64,000 nt of DNA from Chaenocephalus aceratus (taxonomy: Eukaryota; Chordata; Actinopteri; Perciformes; Channichthyidae): contig CM043797.1 of NCBI GenBank assembly GCA_023974075.1, forward strand, positions 36,398,666-36,462,665, written 5' to 3'. The notes below the pieces were generated by a model. It did not search any database and was not told the origin of the DNA. It saw only the letters and a program-made list of their open reading frames with translations. A program made the translations under genes and the position numbers. Each line of letters opens with the position of its first letter. Within the stretch, counting starts at the first letter, position 1. Positions 22,261 to 33,773 of the stretch are shown one piece after another.

Positions 22261-22638
22261 TAATGTTGTGCACTCAAACAATGTGCAGACACATTTCCAT
22301 ATGCTGCTACTCAGTTGAGTTGACGATAGGTAGAGGAAGCGGGATTTGTTAGAACCACAAACCTCTCTTCATACCTTAATGATGGTTATTATTCTGTCAT
22401 ATTGTGACTCACTATGCAAAAATGATACTGACTGCAAGTAATTTTCTTCTGCACACCGTAATTACACATGATTGAGTATGCGTGTGTGTGTAGGCAGTTT
22501 CCTATTGCTGTGGATAATTACAGTGATGACTGACAGGTGTAACACAAATCAAAGCCTCACATTCTGTTGGCAGAATTCAAAAAATTAAAATAACTGTCTC
22601 TTGACAGTTTCTTTCATGTAAGACCTTAGCTTTGGAAG

Positions 22639-22685
22639 TGAATACAATATACAATGTATAGAAGCATTGTTTAATATGATATTCA
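22639..22685 (+). repeat. Short direct repeat, copy 2
   Basis: GAATACAATATACAATGTAT then AGAAGCATTGTTTAATATGA; matches 22196-22235 with a small internal insertion. Confidence 0.65.
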
Positions 22686-23226
22686 TAATCACTTTTATTC
22701 AAATCACCCTAACCCTAACTCACAATTTCTGAAAAGGTCCATGCTACCAGACAGACTAATGTTCATTATGCTGTGGCAACGGTTACAGGCAATTAAAGAA
22801 AACAATGGTGTTTAAATGTTTTGTTTTTATGTCATTCGTACTAATGAGTTAAATTCGTTGTGATCAAGGAAAAACCAAAAGGCCTGCATTTCAACCTATC
22901 CTATGAGTAACAGTCCATCTAAAAGAGTAATTATTTAGATGTCTGTCTTTTATCACATTTTAAAATAATAATTAGAATACTCTAGAGATGTCCATGTGAG
23001 CCTCTTCATTTTCATCATCAGATAGATACTTTGTTTATCCCAAGTTTTGACAGTACATTTTCAGGAATTACAAACTTCGGGTGGATCTTCGTGGCAATTT
23101 TAACTCACACTGCTGCATGGGCTAACAACCTTCTGGATCTCGAATGGGCTAATGAATTGTGCAAACTAAGAAGTATGTCCCGGGTAGCGACATAATCTCT
23201 GGCCCACCTGGTAGATGCATGGGGGC
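22686..23226. other. No gene seen
   Basis: No recognisable feature apart from a short CACCCTAACCCTAAC tract near 22706. Confidence 0.4.
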
Positions 23227-23252
23227 TTTGGTGCAGTGGTTAGCAACCGTGG
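23227..23252 (+). repeat. SINE head fragment (tRNA A-box-like)
   Basis: TTGGTGCAGTGGTTAGCA resembles the A-box region of a tRNA-derived SINE. No B box follows, because an L2-like tail starts within 15 bp. Confidence 0.35.
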
Positions 23253-23257
23253 TGCTA

Positions 23258-23534
23258 TTTTTGTTGACTCCTTTAAAAGCAAACTCAAAACCCATCTCTT
23301 CGCATCTGTCTTCCTTGTAAACTATATTATCACCTAGTTTCCGTTCATCATTACCATCACTTCAGTCACATGCTTTTATCCCATGGCAATATTTCTGTGG
23401 ATGTAGAATGTTGTATAATGTTTTTACAATTCTTATGCTATGACGTTTGTATTTTGTTTATGTCTTTGTTTTCGTTTGCTTTGTACAGGGCATTTCTTGT
23501 GATTTGGGGCTACAATACTTTTTGATTTGATTTG
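23258..23534 (+). mobile_element. L2-like LINE 3' end
   Basis: Codons from 23263 read VDSFKSKLKTHLFASVFLVN and stop at TAG 23335-23337. FKSKLKTHLF is the usual C-terminal phrase of L2-type ORF2. A 3' UTR follows, ending GGGGCTACAATACTTTTTGA with TTTGA repeats at 23517-23534. Only about 25 codons of coding sequence remain. Confidence 0.65.
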
Positions 23535-26063
23535 CTTCTGGCTAGGGCCCAGGTTCGGTGGAGCGTCGCATTGACAGACGGGCAGGAGCCCTCTTTCTAC
23601 AGGTCAGGGAACAGTGGAGGCTAGTCAGGATTTTGTGGGCGTATTCAATGTTGACGAGACGTCTACATTTCCTGGTTCTTTTGTTCGATCAGGCTATTGT
23701 ACTGGGGATGGAATCCAGATGACTGGGGTCCCCGGTCAGAGACAACATCGCTGGGGAGACCATGGATGCGGAATATGTGATGCATAACTAGATGCCGACT
23801 GACTAATTGAATCTGAAACATTGGCTAGAAGAAACCTCAAGAGGAGACTGGTGTTCGAGTGTGCACTGGGTCCATGACTAGGTAGATAGTACTTTAATGA
23901 AGAGTGTTTGAATCTAAACGGGTACAGATGTAAAAAAAAAAAAAGGTCAAGCAGACAAACTAGTAAGGGAAAGGCAGACGGTTGGTCAGGCCAGGCAGTG
24001 GATTGGGAAACCAGGTAATAGTTTGATATAAAAAACCCAAACAGCCACAGGCAGACAAGAAGCCGAGGCGCTGAGGCAGATTGCAAGGTCAGAGACAGAA
24101 GGCTGGTGGGTTTACTAGGGATGAGGCGATAAAGGCAGGTCAGAGGCAGGCAGGTTCTGCCAACGGAAGTCAATCCAGAATAAAGTGATGGAGAGTCTCG
24201 CATTAAAGGCGAAGAACAATTTGTCAGTGAGTGTTTGAGCATGATATGTTAAAAATACTGGCTTGATTGGAGATGAGATGCAGCTGGGAGGAGAGGTGGG
24301 CTGATTTGGTTGGAAGGGCTGGCTGGAAGTGAGAGATGGCGGCAGGCGTTGTGGAAAAGTACTGGGGTGCAGCAGGTAGGGAGAGAGGCAGACTGACACA
24401 TGTAGCGTCTTACAAACAATTGGTACATCACATTTCTGGTGTCACTTACCTTACACTTTGCACAAGTTGCTAGCAGCTTAGCTTTTTTGGCATTCATGTT
24501 ATTAGTTAAAAACAACTATCTGGTCATCCTGTATCTGTAAATAGTTATATTCAAATAGTCTTAATCTTTTTTTAAATCATGTACTGTTCTGAATCTACCT
24601 TCCTGGTACATCTATAAAGACATTCAAATTTGCTTTGTACCGTGTGTAAAAAAACAAAACACTACTTACTTAATGTAGAGTCTATTTGGATTGGCATTGC
24701 AATCACGTTTCTTGGCCTTGGTGGACCCAACCTTGTATACAGTCTATCTGTATAGGTTGAAGCCGCAAAGTGATGCTGCCAAGATAGCAGTTTCAGCAAA
24801 TGTTCCCTTTCCCTGCCTACATCAACTAGCTCTGCCAGGGGTCCATGGTCTGACCAGTGTCCTCATCTAATCTGGATTTACCTGGAAAAACCTCCCTAGA
24901 AGGAGGCAATGTGGCATCTTTACTCTGCGTTCAAATCAGTTGAACTGTATTCTTGCTACGGGAAGCAGCAACTCTTCTCATCAACATTTTAAATGTAGAT
25001 ACATGTATTTCAAAAAGGTAATCATTTATTGAAGCAATTTTCTGTTTACAAACCCGACTGAGATGTTTACTTGGGTAGCTTGAATATTTGCCAGGATGAT
25101 CAGACTTGGAGATGGGGTCTTTATGCAATTGCCACATTTTGCATCAGATTACCAGTTGGCATAAAATGCTGAAGAGTCTTATCCCTGTAAAATCAGACCA
25201 CAATTACACAACATGTTCACACACCCACAAAATATGCCTGTAATATACAAATACAGCCTTGGCTTGAATATGTTTAAACATCTTGTAATCAAAAAGCTAT
25301 TACCAAATTCAAACCAATTTTAGGTAAAAATGTTGGCCTATATTTGAAAGAGATAAATCGTCTTAGCAATTTAGCCAATAAGCAAAACTATTTTAACATT
25401 TAAGTTAGCAAATGATATCATTAGCTAGCCACTTAGCAAATGTCTATAGCTCATTAGCTAAGCCTTCGAACACATTAAAGTTAGCTAGCAACATGCTGGG
25501 GCCCAATTGATCACAACCTTACCATTCAAGCATTTCTTTAGTGTATGCTAGAAGGTGATTAGCAAAAGCGATAAACATTAACCTGTTACATTAGCGATTC
25601 TTGAAGTTTAGTCAAGTTTTACAGCTTGGTTGTGTTTACAGTCAAGCTACAACTATGTGCAGTTTGATCCCTTGGTAGAATCTGCCTTGTTGATTTAAAC
25701 ATAAAATGAAAAAGTTTGAAATCATACTTACAGGTTTTTGTCTAGAATCACCAGTGGCACAAATAAGTTGAAACTCCTTGTGTCCTTGTGTGACAGCAAA
25801 CAGTGAATAATTATTAGCCCCACCCCTAATTGACTGGCACTCATCTTAACTAAAATGTAAAACTGAAACAAAGTCAAATAAAACAAGTCCCAGTTGGTTT
25901 TAAAATATTTGCTATTCATCCGAAAATCTTAAAATGGGCAAATCCTGCTTAAACAGTGGTGTTAAAACACAACAGTGGTCATAAAACAGCTGCAGATGAA
26001 CCTACAAAATGATAGAAAGGGGCTAAAAGGTCTCATCATGCTGCATACAAATAGATAAATAAT
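23535..26063. other. No gene seen
   Basis: 23880-24380 is purine-rich (GGCAG and AGACA words) and produces long but low-complexity minus-strand frames. 25360-25500 is rich in TTAGCTAGC-like words. No gene or element end recognised. Confidence 0.4.
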
Positions 26064-27762
26064 AAAGTGCTCGATCTCAGTGCTGCATTTGATACTATCG
26101 ATCATGATATCTTATTGCAAAGACTAGAGCACTTATTTGGCATACAAGGAACTGCTTTAGGCTGGTTTAGGTCCTATCTATCTGACCGCTCTCAGTTTGT
26201 ATGTGTCAATGATGAATCTTCCACGCAAACCAAAGTTAGCAATGGAGTGCCACAGGGCTCAGTGCTCGGACCTATTTTGTTCACATTATATATGCTTCCG
26301 TTAGGCAATATTATATGGAATCATTCTGTAAACTTTCATTGTTATGCGGATGATACTCAACTATATTTATATATCAAGCCTGATGAAATTAATCATCTAA
26401 ATAAAATTCAAGACTGCCTCAAGGACTTAAAAAACGTGGATGACCTTAAACTTTTTGATGTTAAACACGACCAAAACTGAAGTTATTGTACTTGGCCCGA
26501 AGAATCTACGAAACAAATTATCTAAAGATATACTAACTATGGATGAAATTAATTTGGCCTCCAGTGAGACTGTAAGCAATCTTGGTGTTATATTTGATCA
26601 GGATTTATCCTTTAACGCCCACATAAAATCAATTTCAAGGACCGCCTACTTCCATCTACGTAACATTGCAAAAATCAGGCCTCAAAACGATGCAGAGAAA
26701 CTAGTCCATGCATTTGTTACTTCAAGGCTGGATTATTGTAACTCTTTATTATCAGGGAGTACCAAGAAGTCAGTCAAGTCGCTTCAGCTGATTCAAAATG
26801 CTGCAGCTCGTGTACTAACCAGAGTTAGGAAAAGGGACCACATTACTCCTGTTCTGGCTGCCTTACACTGGCTCCCTATAGAACACAGGATAGAATTTAA
26901 AATTCTTCTTCTCGCCTACAAAGCTCTTAATGGGCAGGCGCCATCTTACCTTAAAGAACTCATTATACCCTACTGTCCTACTAGGGCATTGCGTTCCAAG
27001 AATGCAGGGTTGTTTGTTGTTCCTAGAGTCTCTAAAAGTACAATGGGAGCCAGAGCCTTTTCTTATCAAGCTCCACATTTGTGGAATCAGCTTCCAGTTT
27101 GTGTTAGGGCGGCAGACACCCTATCCGTTTTTAAGAGTGCGCTTAAGACCTTCCTTTTTGATAAAGCTTATAATTAGGGCTGATTAGATTCAGCCCCTAG
27201 TTTTGCTGATATAGGCTTAGTTTGTCGGGGGACATCTTACTTCTTCCTTCTCTCTGTCTATACCTGTGTACTCTCATGTTCCGATTAACCCAGCTTCCCC
27301 AAATTTCTTTCTTTTGGGTGTCTATATACGCCGGGATCCGGAGTCATGGCTGATCCTGCGGTCCTGTGTCCTGGATCGTGAGCCCTGGATCTTGAGTCGT
27401 GGCTGTGGTCCTGGATCATAGGTCCTGGATGGATATCCTCGTGGATTCATCTTCCTATTATACACACATGCATTTCCAAACATTTGGACTACCTATGTTG
27501 CAAATGTATTATCTTTTCAATTTACACACGGCATCTATTGCACGTCTGTCCGTCCTGGGAGAGGGATCCCTCCTCTGTTGCTCTCCCTGAGGTTTCTCCC
27601 ATTTTTCCCTTTAAACTGTGGGTTTTCTTCGGAAGTTTTTCCTTGTACGATGTGAGGGTCTAAGGACAGAGGGTGTCGTATTGTCATACTGATATTTTGT
27701 ACAAATTGTGAAGTCCACTGAGACAAATGTAACATTTGTGATATTGGGCTATATAAATAAAC

Positions 27763-27812
<50 letters not shown>
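26064..27812 (+). mobile_element. 5'-truncated L2-clade LINE with reverse transcriptase remnant
   Basis: The first frame (26067-26480) starts inside the reverse transcriptase. It has [13 protein letters not shown] (residues 2-14, catalytic Asp of motif A), [13 protein letters not shown] (60-72) and YADDTQLY (93-100, catalytic Asp pair). The second frame (26440-27177) carries the rest: WLPIEHRIEFKILL-type thumb/C-terminal phrases and a final FKSALKTFLFDKAYN. The two frames are joined across a six-A run (26429-26434), where one surplus A accounts for the shift. A ~630-bp 3' UTR ends with an (ATTG)n tail at 27763-27812. The endonuclease domain is missing, as is usual for 5'-truncated copies. It cannot transpose by itself. 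Confidence 0.9.
27763..27812 (+). repeat. (ATTG)n tail of the L2 element
   Basis: About 12 ATTG units directly after TATATAAATAAAC. Confidence 0.95.
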
Positions 27813-27813
<1 letters not shown>

Positions 27814-29079
27814 AATATATTTAAATATGTGTGGCCCTATTAACCACATGAGGTTTAGTGTTAAAAACTAGGCAACTTAGCAGGACAATAACAATGTTTC
27901 AACACAAATACTCTGCCAATATGTTTGATCAAAACTGATTAAGCAGTCAAGCAAGTATCAATCTAATCTTCAAATCTTGTAAATCAATAATTCAACTGCC
28001 TATCTTTCACACCAACCACACCAGAGACCAGGACAAAATGGCTGCAGAAATGCCAACAGGTGCATTTTATAATCAGGCCCTGATTAGAGGAGTGGTTGGG
28101 GGAGGAGTCAGGTCTCAAGCTGCATTCAAAACTGCACTTCTTTTGGGAGCATTTCCCACCACACATGCTTTGTGTTGTAGTCTTATTTGTTCAGGTTCAG
28201 TAGTTGCAATCATTGTGTGAATTTGACACTAAATGTTTTATCTCCATGTATGTGAACTCCGTGGCGGAGTGACACTCGCAGCTAAATGAGGCTCCCTCCT
28301 GTCAGATGGAGGGTGTAATACAGCGGCAAGCTTTCGAACAAACTCCCCTCTCTCCGGTAGAAACAGGAAATGCCGTAACTGAATGTAACAACGGTTTCAA
28401 ATCAGCATCTCTTGGAAAAAACATTTAAATTAATAACTAAAATAAAACTCCAAACATCTTTAATTGTGTTACTTTTTTGTAAAGCTCTTTTAGTTTTAAA
28501 CCTGATGTTTATAAGATTAGTTTTTGCAACAGTCTGTAAATATACACAACTTTATAATAAAATGCACACATTTACCTTTTTCTAGACTGAACACAGGTAT
28601 GATCCTAAGTTAAAACATATGAGGTTATCATGAGGTTGTTAACATCGCAGTTTATCAGTGGATGTTTGCTGGAACTACTTGTACACAGCTTGTTTCATGA
28701 CGGACACACACAGCGTTGAGTCCGGTCAGGTAGTGCAGCAGGTGAAGTCAGGATCGATGCAGACTCGCTGTTTGAGGGCTTGATAACCCACTCCCCCTCC
28801 ACACTCGTTGGTTTGGAACAGCACTTAATATGGCGGACCCTCCGTGCAAACGCGCAAATGGAGGGGTAGGGTGTAGGGGGTGGTTTGGAATTGAGCCCCA
28901 GAATACCTCTGATGCGCCTCGTGACAGGTCCACTGTGAATCAAAAGCATGAGGGGGGCGGGTTTGGAGAGAAGCCGTGACGTGATTGGCTCCGTCCATTG
29001 TGAACTTGCGTCGTGATTGATTTAGGTCCAATCTCACAATGGACAGCGAGTATCACGATTGGATGAGAGATTAGAGATT
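27813..29079. other. No gene seen; repeat patch at 28335-28415
   Basis: 28335-28415 matches 17870-17960 (see there). 28780-29060 is GC-rich with overlapping minus-strand frames, none resembling a known family. Confidence 0.4.
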
Positions 29080-29302
29080 TCCCTGCCGTGGAGCCCTTGA
29101 GCAAGGTACCGGACCCTCCCCTTCCCTCCTCACTCCCATTGCTCCCCGGGCGCTGTACAATAGCTGCCCACTGCTCCTAGTACTAGACTCCTGGTACTAG
29201 GATGGGTTAAATGCAGAGAACACATGTCACTGTGTGCTGTGCTCTGCATGTGTGACCATTAAAGAGGGCTTCATCCCTCCCGATATTATTATTATTATTA
29301 TT
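29080..29302 (+). mobile_element. 5'-truncated SINE
   Basis: Contains GGAGCCCTTGAGCAAGGTAC, CATTGCTCCCCGGGCGCTGT, GGATGGGTTAAATGCAGAGA, TGTCACTGTGTGCTGTGCTC, TGTGTGACCATTAAAGAGGG and an (ATT)n tail (29284-29302). This is the body and tail of a common vertebrate/fish SINE class (V-SINE-like). No tRNA-like head is visible upstream. Confidence 0.7.
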
Positions 29303-29960
29303 TATATGTACAGCATATTAGTTTCACTTTACTCTTAGTTCACTTCTACTTTACATAATCAGTATCCATAACCCAGTGCTGATTGACTGATTTAAATATA
29401 AATGATTTGTAAAGCCAATATAATCTGCTAAGTATAGATGTTCATAAAGGGTAAAGTGGGAAGCTCCAAAATGTCCCACCCGTTACCTGTTTTATTTCAA
29501 CATTCGCCCAGTTTTTTTGCATTACGCCTGAAAACCTTCCTACTGTATATGCACCAGTGCTTTTCAATAAACTCACTTATATGAATTCATATCCAAGTGA
29601 ACATTGATTTGGCTTTATTGAAAAGTGGATCCATTATTTGATGAATGGCCTCACGATGGCTTGAGCCGTCAGAGAAATGTCCAGAAAGAAGTTGAGCAAT
29701 GAGAATTACAGCTAGGGGGAAATAAAATGAAAAAAGTCGTGGCTCATCCAAGCATCACACTGCCTTCCCTCCTACTTATTTAGTCAATTCCTAGTTATGA
29801 TGGATACATCACATTTGATTAAAGTCCCTTTCATATTTCACATTCTGCTTCTGAATATATTTTACAATTGGTGTTTTTGCTACTTGCAGCTGTGAATGCA
29901 CACGCTACACAAAAGTCAAGTTTCTCTTTCTCCAGGGAATCCAATCAAACGTAGCTACTG
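29303..29960. other. No gene seen
   Basis: No recognisable feature. Confidence 0.4.
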
Positions 29961-29962
29961 TA

Positions 29963-30501
29963 CACTGAACAAAAATATAAACGCAATACTTTTTGGGGGG
30001 TCCGAAAACCAGTCAGTATCTGGTGTGAGGGGTAGGGTTAGGGTTAGGGTTAGGGTTAGGGTAATGTTGTGAATCGAGTGGCCTGTGTTCGTCATCCATA
30101 ACATACGCCTGCCCATACCATAACCCCACCACCACCATGGGCCACTCAATTCACAACATTACCCTAACCCTACCCCTACCCCTACCCCTCACACCAGATA
30201 CTGACTGGTTTTCTGGCCCACCCAGACCCCCCCAATAAAGCTAAAATGCACGTTTCAGAGTGGCCTTTTATTGTGGCCAGCCTAAGGCACACCTGTGAAA
30301 TAATCATGCTGTCTAATCAGCATCTTGATATGCCACACCTGTGAGGTGGGATGGATTATCTCGGCAAAGGAGAAGTGCTCACTATCACAGATTCTTTCAG
30401 ATTTGTGAACAATATTTGAGAGAAATGGTTATTTTGTGTTTATAGAAAATGTTTTAGATGGAGCAAAAACAAAAGTGTTGCGTTTACATTTTTGTTTAGT
30501 G
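29963..30501. mobile_element. Tc1/mariner-derived palindrome, copy A (left arm deleted)
   Basis: Begins CACTGAACAAAAATATAAAC and ends with its complement (TTTTTGTTTAGTG), flanked by TA at 29961-29962 and 30502-30503. About 290 bp of the outer left arm is missing compared with copy B. The inner part has GGGTCCGAAAACCAGTCAG, a TTAGGG-like array (30031-30061), a ~60-bp core, then the reverse-oriented array and right arm. The core, read on the minus strand, encodes the Tc1 transposase phrase HGGGGVMVWAGVCYG, then a TGA stop. No complete transposase. Confidence 0.85.
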
Positions 30502-30696
30502 TAAATCCTTGTGTAGTAATCAATGACCAGTTACATCAGTTAATCAAGTCATATACATTATTCTAAATTATTAGCGTATTAGCCTACAGAACAGTACAGT
30601 TCACAAAGAACAAATATAATCGGATTATTTTACATCAAACACAAAATGCTTTTTTTGTGTACTCTTTTGTGTAATCCACAATGTTTTAAACTGTAA

Positions 30697-31614
30697 AGGC
30701 CCTGTCACACTGTCCCGAAATTGACACCCGATGGACACACGAATATGGAATTGTGAATTTCGCACGAAGATGGCCCCGAACCACACACGAAGGCAACATT
30801 TACATTACATTTAAGACATACAACTGCAATGAAAGTACCAAATACAATTATGTTACAGTACTATGATACTGTACTGATATCTTCAGACTTTGTTCTTTAC
30901 TTTAACCGTCTTTATATGTAGAAAATATTACATTTTCTCCGTAATGTTGTTTCCATAACAACAACAACTTCCTGTCAACTGTCCTTCAAAATAATATATT
31001 ATATCCTTTTTAGTTTCACAGAACACAAATTGGGTTATTTACATAATATATTTACATGATTTTGTTGTGCAATAAAACAACCAGATGGACACACGATAAA
31101 GGAAATGTTGAAATTCGGCTCTGATCGTAGCAACATCGGGCCATTCGTGAGGGCATCTTAAGCCTTCGTATGACCGCCGGCGGAGTTTCTCAGGCTCCGG
31201 CAGCAACTTCGTGAGTGGAGGCAAAATCTTTGGCATGCCAAAGAATTGCCGAAGGACCTTGCGAAGGTTCATTTTCGTGTTGAATTCGTGTGTCAATTTT
31301 GCCCTTCGTAAGGCCATCGTGAGGGCATCTTGTTATCCTCGGTGCCTTCGGGCATTCGCCCCGATCAGAGTGAATGTGAATGCACCGATGATAACACGAA
31401 GATGACACGATTTGACAAGATGCCCTCACGAGTGCCTTACGAAGTTGCCGCTCACGAAGTTGCTGCCGGAGCCTGAGAAACTCCACCGGCGGTCATACGA
31501 TGGCTTAGATGCCCTCACGAATGGCCCGATGTTGCTACGATCACAGCCGAATTTGAACATTTCCTTTATCGTGTGTCCATCGGGTGTCAATTTCGGGACA
31601 GTGTGACAGGGCCT
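30697..31614. mobile_element. TAA-flanked long palindrome (PIF/Harbinger-like?)
   Basis: Starts AGGCCCTGTCACACTGTCCC and ends with the exact complement. The inverted ends match for about 45 bp. TAA stands at 30694-30696 and 31615-31617, a 3-bp duplication as in PIF/Harbinger insertions (assignment is inference). Inside, 31084-31215 pairs with 31451-31581, and 31303-31333 pairs with about 31416-31444, so most of the element is self-complementary. An extra ~340 bp in the left arm (30745-31083) lies between two copies of GATGGACACACGA. No transposase. Confidence 0.8.
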
Positions 31615-31639
31615 TAACAGATATCTGATTCTGCCTTTT

Positions 31640-31790
31640 TGTATGTAGCTGTAGGGGAATACAGTTTCCTTTTATTGCATCCTGATAACATAATCCCGTT
31701 ACCTGTAAATTAATCAGTATCCGCCCAAATCTGCCCACGTTCAAATATACGAGCAATTAATTACAATTTTCTAATATTTATGACGGTTCA
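31640..31790 (-). repeat. Dispersed repeat shared with 48290-48470
   Basis: On the minus strand: GTAACGGGATTATGTTATCA, then GGATGCAATA and GGAAACTGTATTCCC. At 48345 the plus strand has GTAACAGGATTATGTAATCA, GGATAGTAACA and GTAACTGTATTCAATTAC. Probably two decayed members of one family. Confidence 0.5.
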
Positions 31791-32579
31791 TCCCACATCT
31801 TTGGTTCTAGCAAAATGGCAATTGGAAGGAAATCTTCTCAAGTATTAACACACATTTATTCCCCCCCCTAAAGTTTGCCAGACAGTAGCACAGTGTACCG
31901 AGGACTTTGCCACCAAACCCCACTCTCCCCTCCAACAACTCTATTACAACACAATCAAAAGGCGGTTGTGGGGGTCTACGGGAATGGAAAGAATTCCACC
32001 AAGCTGAGATAGCAAACAGTAATTCTACAGAACAAATTGAACTTAGAATCCAATTCCATGGACAGATGTGATGTGTTTCTCAGACCTGCAGCAGATATTA
32101 ACCAGTAGAGACCAGAATTGCAAATGAGGAAACAAACACAAGTATCACAAGCAATATCTGCAGAATTGTATTCATGCAGATTAGCTGTATGGTGAAAATA
32201 ATGCCAGTATATATTTGCAGAGAACTCTTGTAATGCATACTATAAAGGGGTTACATATTTGGTATGTGCATATATTTCATCTTCACTGTAGAACTTTGGT
32301 CCATGTTTGTCACAACCAGAATCCAATCTTTCCTTTGCATGCTAATCTTAATTAGCAGGGGAAACTGCAGACAAACCTTTGTCATTACATAACAGCAGGA
32401 AGCCCTAGCAACTCCCAATTATTGTAATATGTTCCCAGGACATCAGCATCTAACATCCCTGATGATTTGCATGAATGCCATTGATAACTTTATTATGCCA
32501 ACCGGTGTGGTATGCACACACATTAATGTGTTTATTCTATAACTGGTTGCAAAAGATTGAATCAACAGGTGGATCTTGT
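31791..32579. other. No gene seen
   Basis: No recognisable feature. Confidence 0.4.
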
Positions 32580-32587
32580 GTGTATAG

Positions 32588-33609
32588 TAGGGCTGCAACA
32601 AACGACTAATTTGATAATCGATTAATCTATCGATTAATGAAATGATTAATCGACTATTCGGACTATTATGCCTTGCACAATTTCTCAAACGCTCTTATTT
32701 AGCCATCAACTTTTTGATTTAGCTTGAGGTTGTTTAGGCATGTGGAAACTAACAATGAAGAGAAAGATGAATACTTGATTCAAAAATAAATATATTATTA
32801 AATTAACTAAACAAAATTAACATTGCTTTTTATTTAATTAAATAAATAATATTTCACATCAAAAGAAACAACAATATTTTAACAAATCATATTAAATAAT
32901 GTGATAACAGAACTGTAAACAGAATAGCTGAAACTTTAACAAAATTAATAACTCAGTTACCTCTAATCATCAACAACCAATGCTTGTTTAATGTTGTTAA
33001 CTCCGTGTGTTGCTGACCTGGTAAAGTTACTCGTGAATGGGGGGGCTACAGAGCTACTAGAAAGAAAGTCGAACCCGGTGCATTTCTCCGTCAGAATGTG
33101 GTGCACTTTTGCTAAATGTTTAGACAAATTGCTTGTGTCACCGCCCTTACATGCTAAACACTATTGGCAACGAGCATTGTCCACCTCAAGACGGGTAACA
33201 TTTAACCACACCTTGGAGCGCTTCTCTCCGCAATCCCCGCCGTGTGTTGCTGCATGTACTGTAGCAGCCATGTGTAAACTGCCCCGCCCCCTCGCACACA
33301 GACGGGGGAGAGAAAGATCTATCTTCTGGATTGGAAAGGTCAAAAATACATCATAGACACATTTTTGTTTTCTTTTTGCATATTAGAAACAACTTGGCGA
33401 CACTAAGACGGTGATATAATGTTTATGTAGCAATAATACATATGACATATATTTTTTAAATGTCTCCAGTAGCCTACCGATAACGTTGTAGCTTAACGGA
33501 GTGTAACACACACGTGACGACGTCACCAACGAATCGACGACTGAATTAGTTGGCAACTAATTTGGTAATCGATTTTAATCGATTAAGTCGATTAATTGTT
33601 GCACCCCTA
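32588..33609 (-). mobile_element. hAT deletion derivative with perfect 8-bp target duplication
   Basis: Ends are TAGGGCTGCAACAAACGACT and, reverse-complemented, TAGGGGTGCAACAATTAATC. GTGTATAG stands on both sides (32580-32587 and 33610-33617), a perfect 8-bp duplication. Subterminal sequence has repeated TAATCGATTAATC words. The element is about 1 kb and lacks a transposase core. The interior keeps a decayed BED zinc finger on the minus strand (33098-33220), which sets the orientation and shows descent from an autonomous ZBED-type hAT element. Confidence 0.92.
33098..33220 (-). pseudogene. Relic of hAT transposase BED zinc finger
   Basis: Read on the minus strand from 33220: RSKVWLNVTRLEVDNARC, then Q, a TAG stop (33161-33163), CLACKGGDTSNLSKHLAKVHH. 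C-x2-C spacing, the GG-TSNL-HL phrase and H-x4-H are those of BED fingers in hAT transposases. The stop falls between the two cysteines, and no catalytic region follows, so the frame is dead. The plus-strand 121-codon frame over the same bases is an antisense shadow. Confidence 0.75.
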
Positions 33610-33773
33610 GTGTATAGAGTGGTTTGATTATAACCGTTTCTGCTTGTAAGCCTCTTTCAATTTATCTGAGAATAAACTTTTTTTTCTCTGCATTTTTAGG
33701 GGTTGAAGAATGTACACATCTGGAAGAGGTTTGTTGGATTTTGTAGATATAATATTGGTATTGGTATAATATA

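Noticed and set aside
23736..24515. Overlapping minus-strand frames up to 168 codons
   Set aside because: They are antisense to a purine-rich stretch and have biased Ser/Leu/Pro composition without any family motif.
30031..30200. TTAGGG arrays as evidence of a telomere or chromosome fusion
   Set aside because: The arrays are short, sit in both orientations inside a TA-flanked element and recur in the same place in three copies.
31039..31606. Five frames of 60-98 codons on both strands
   Set aside because: They mirror each other because they lie in a palindrome; no transposase motif.
32991..33356. 121-codon plus-strand frame
   Set aside because: Antisense to the BED-finger relic, which is the meaningful strand.
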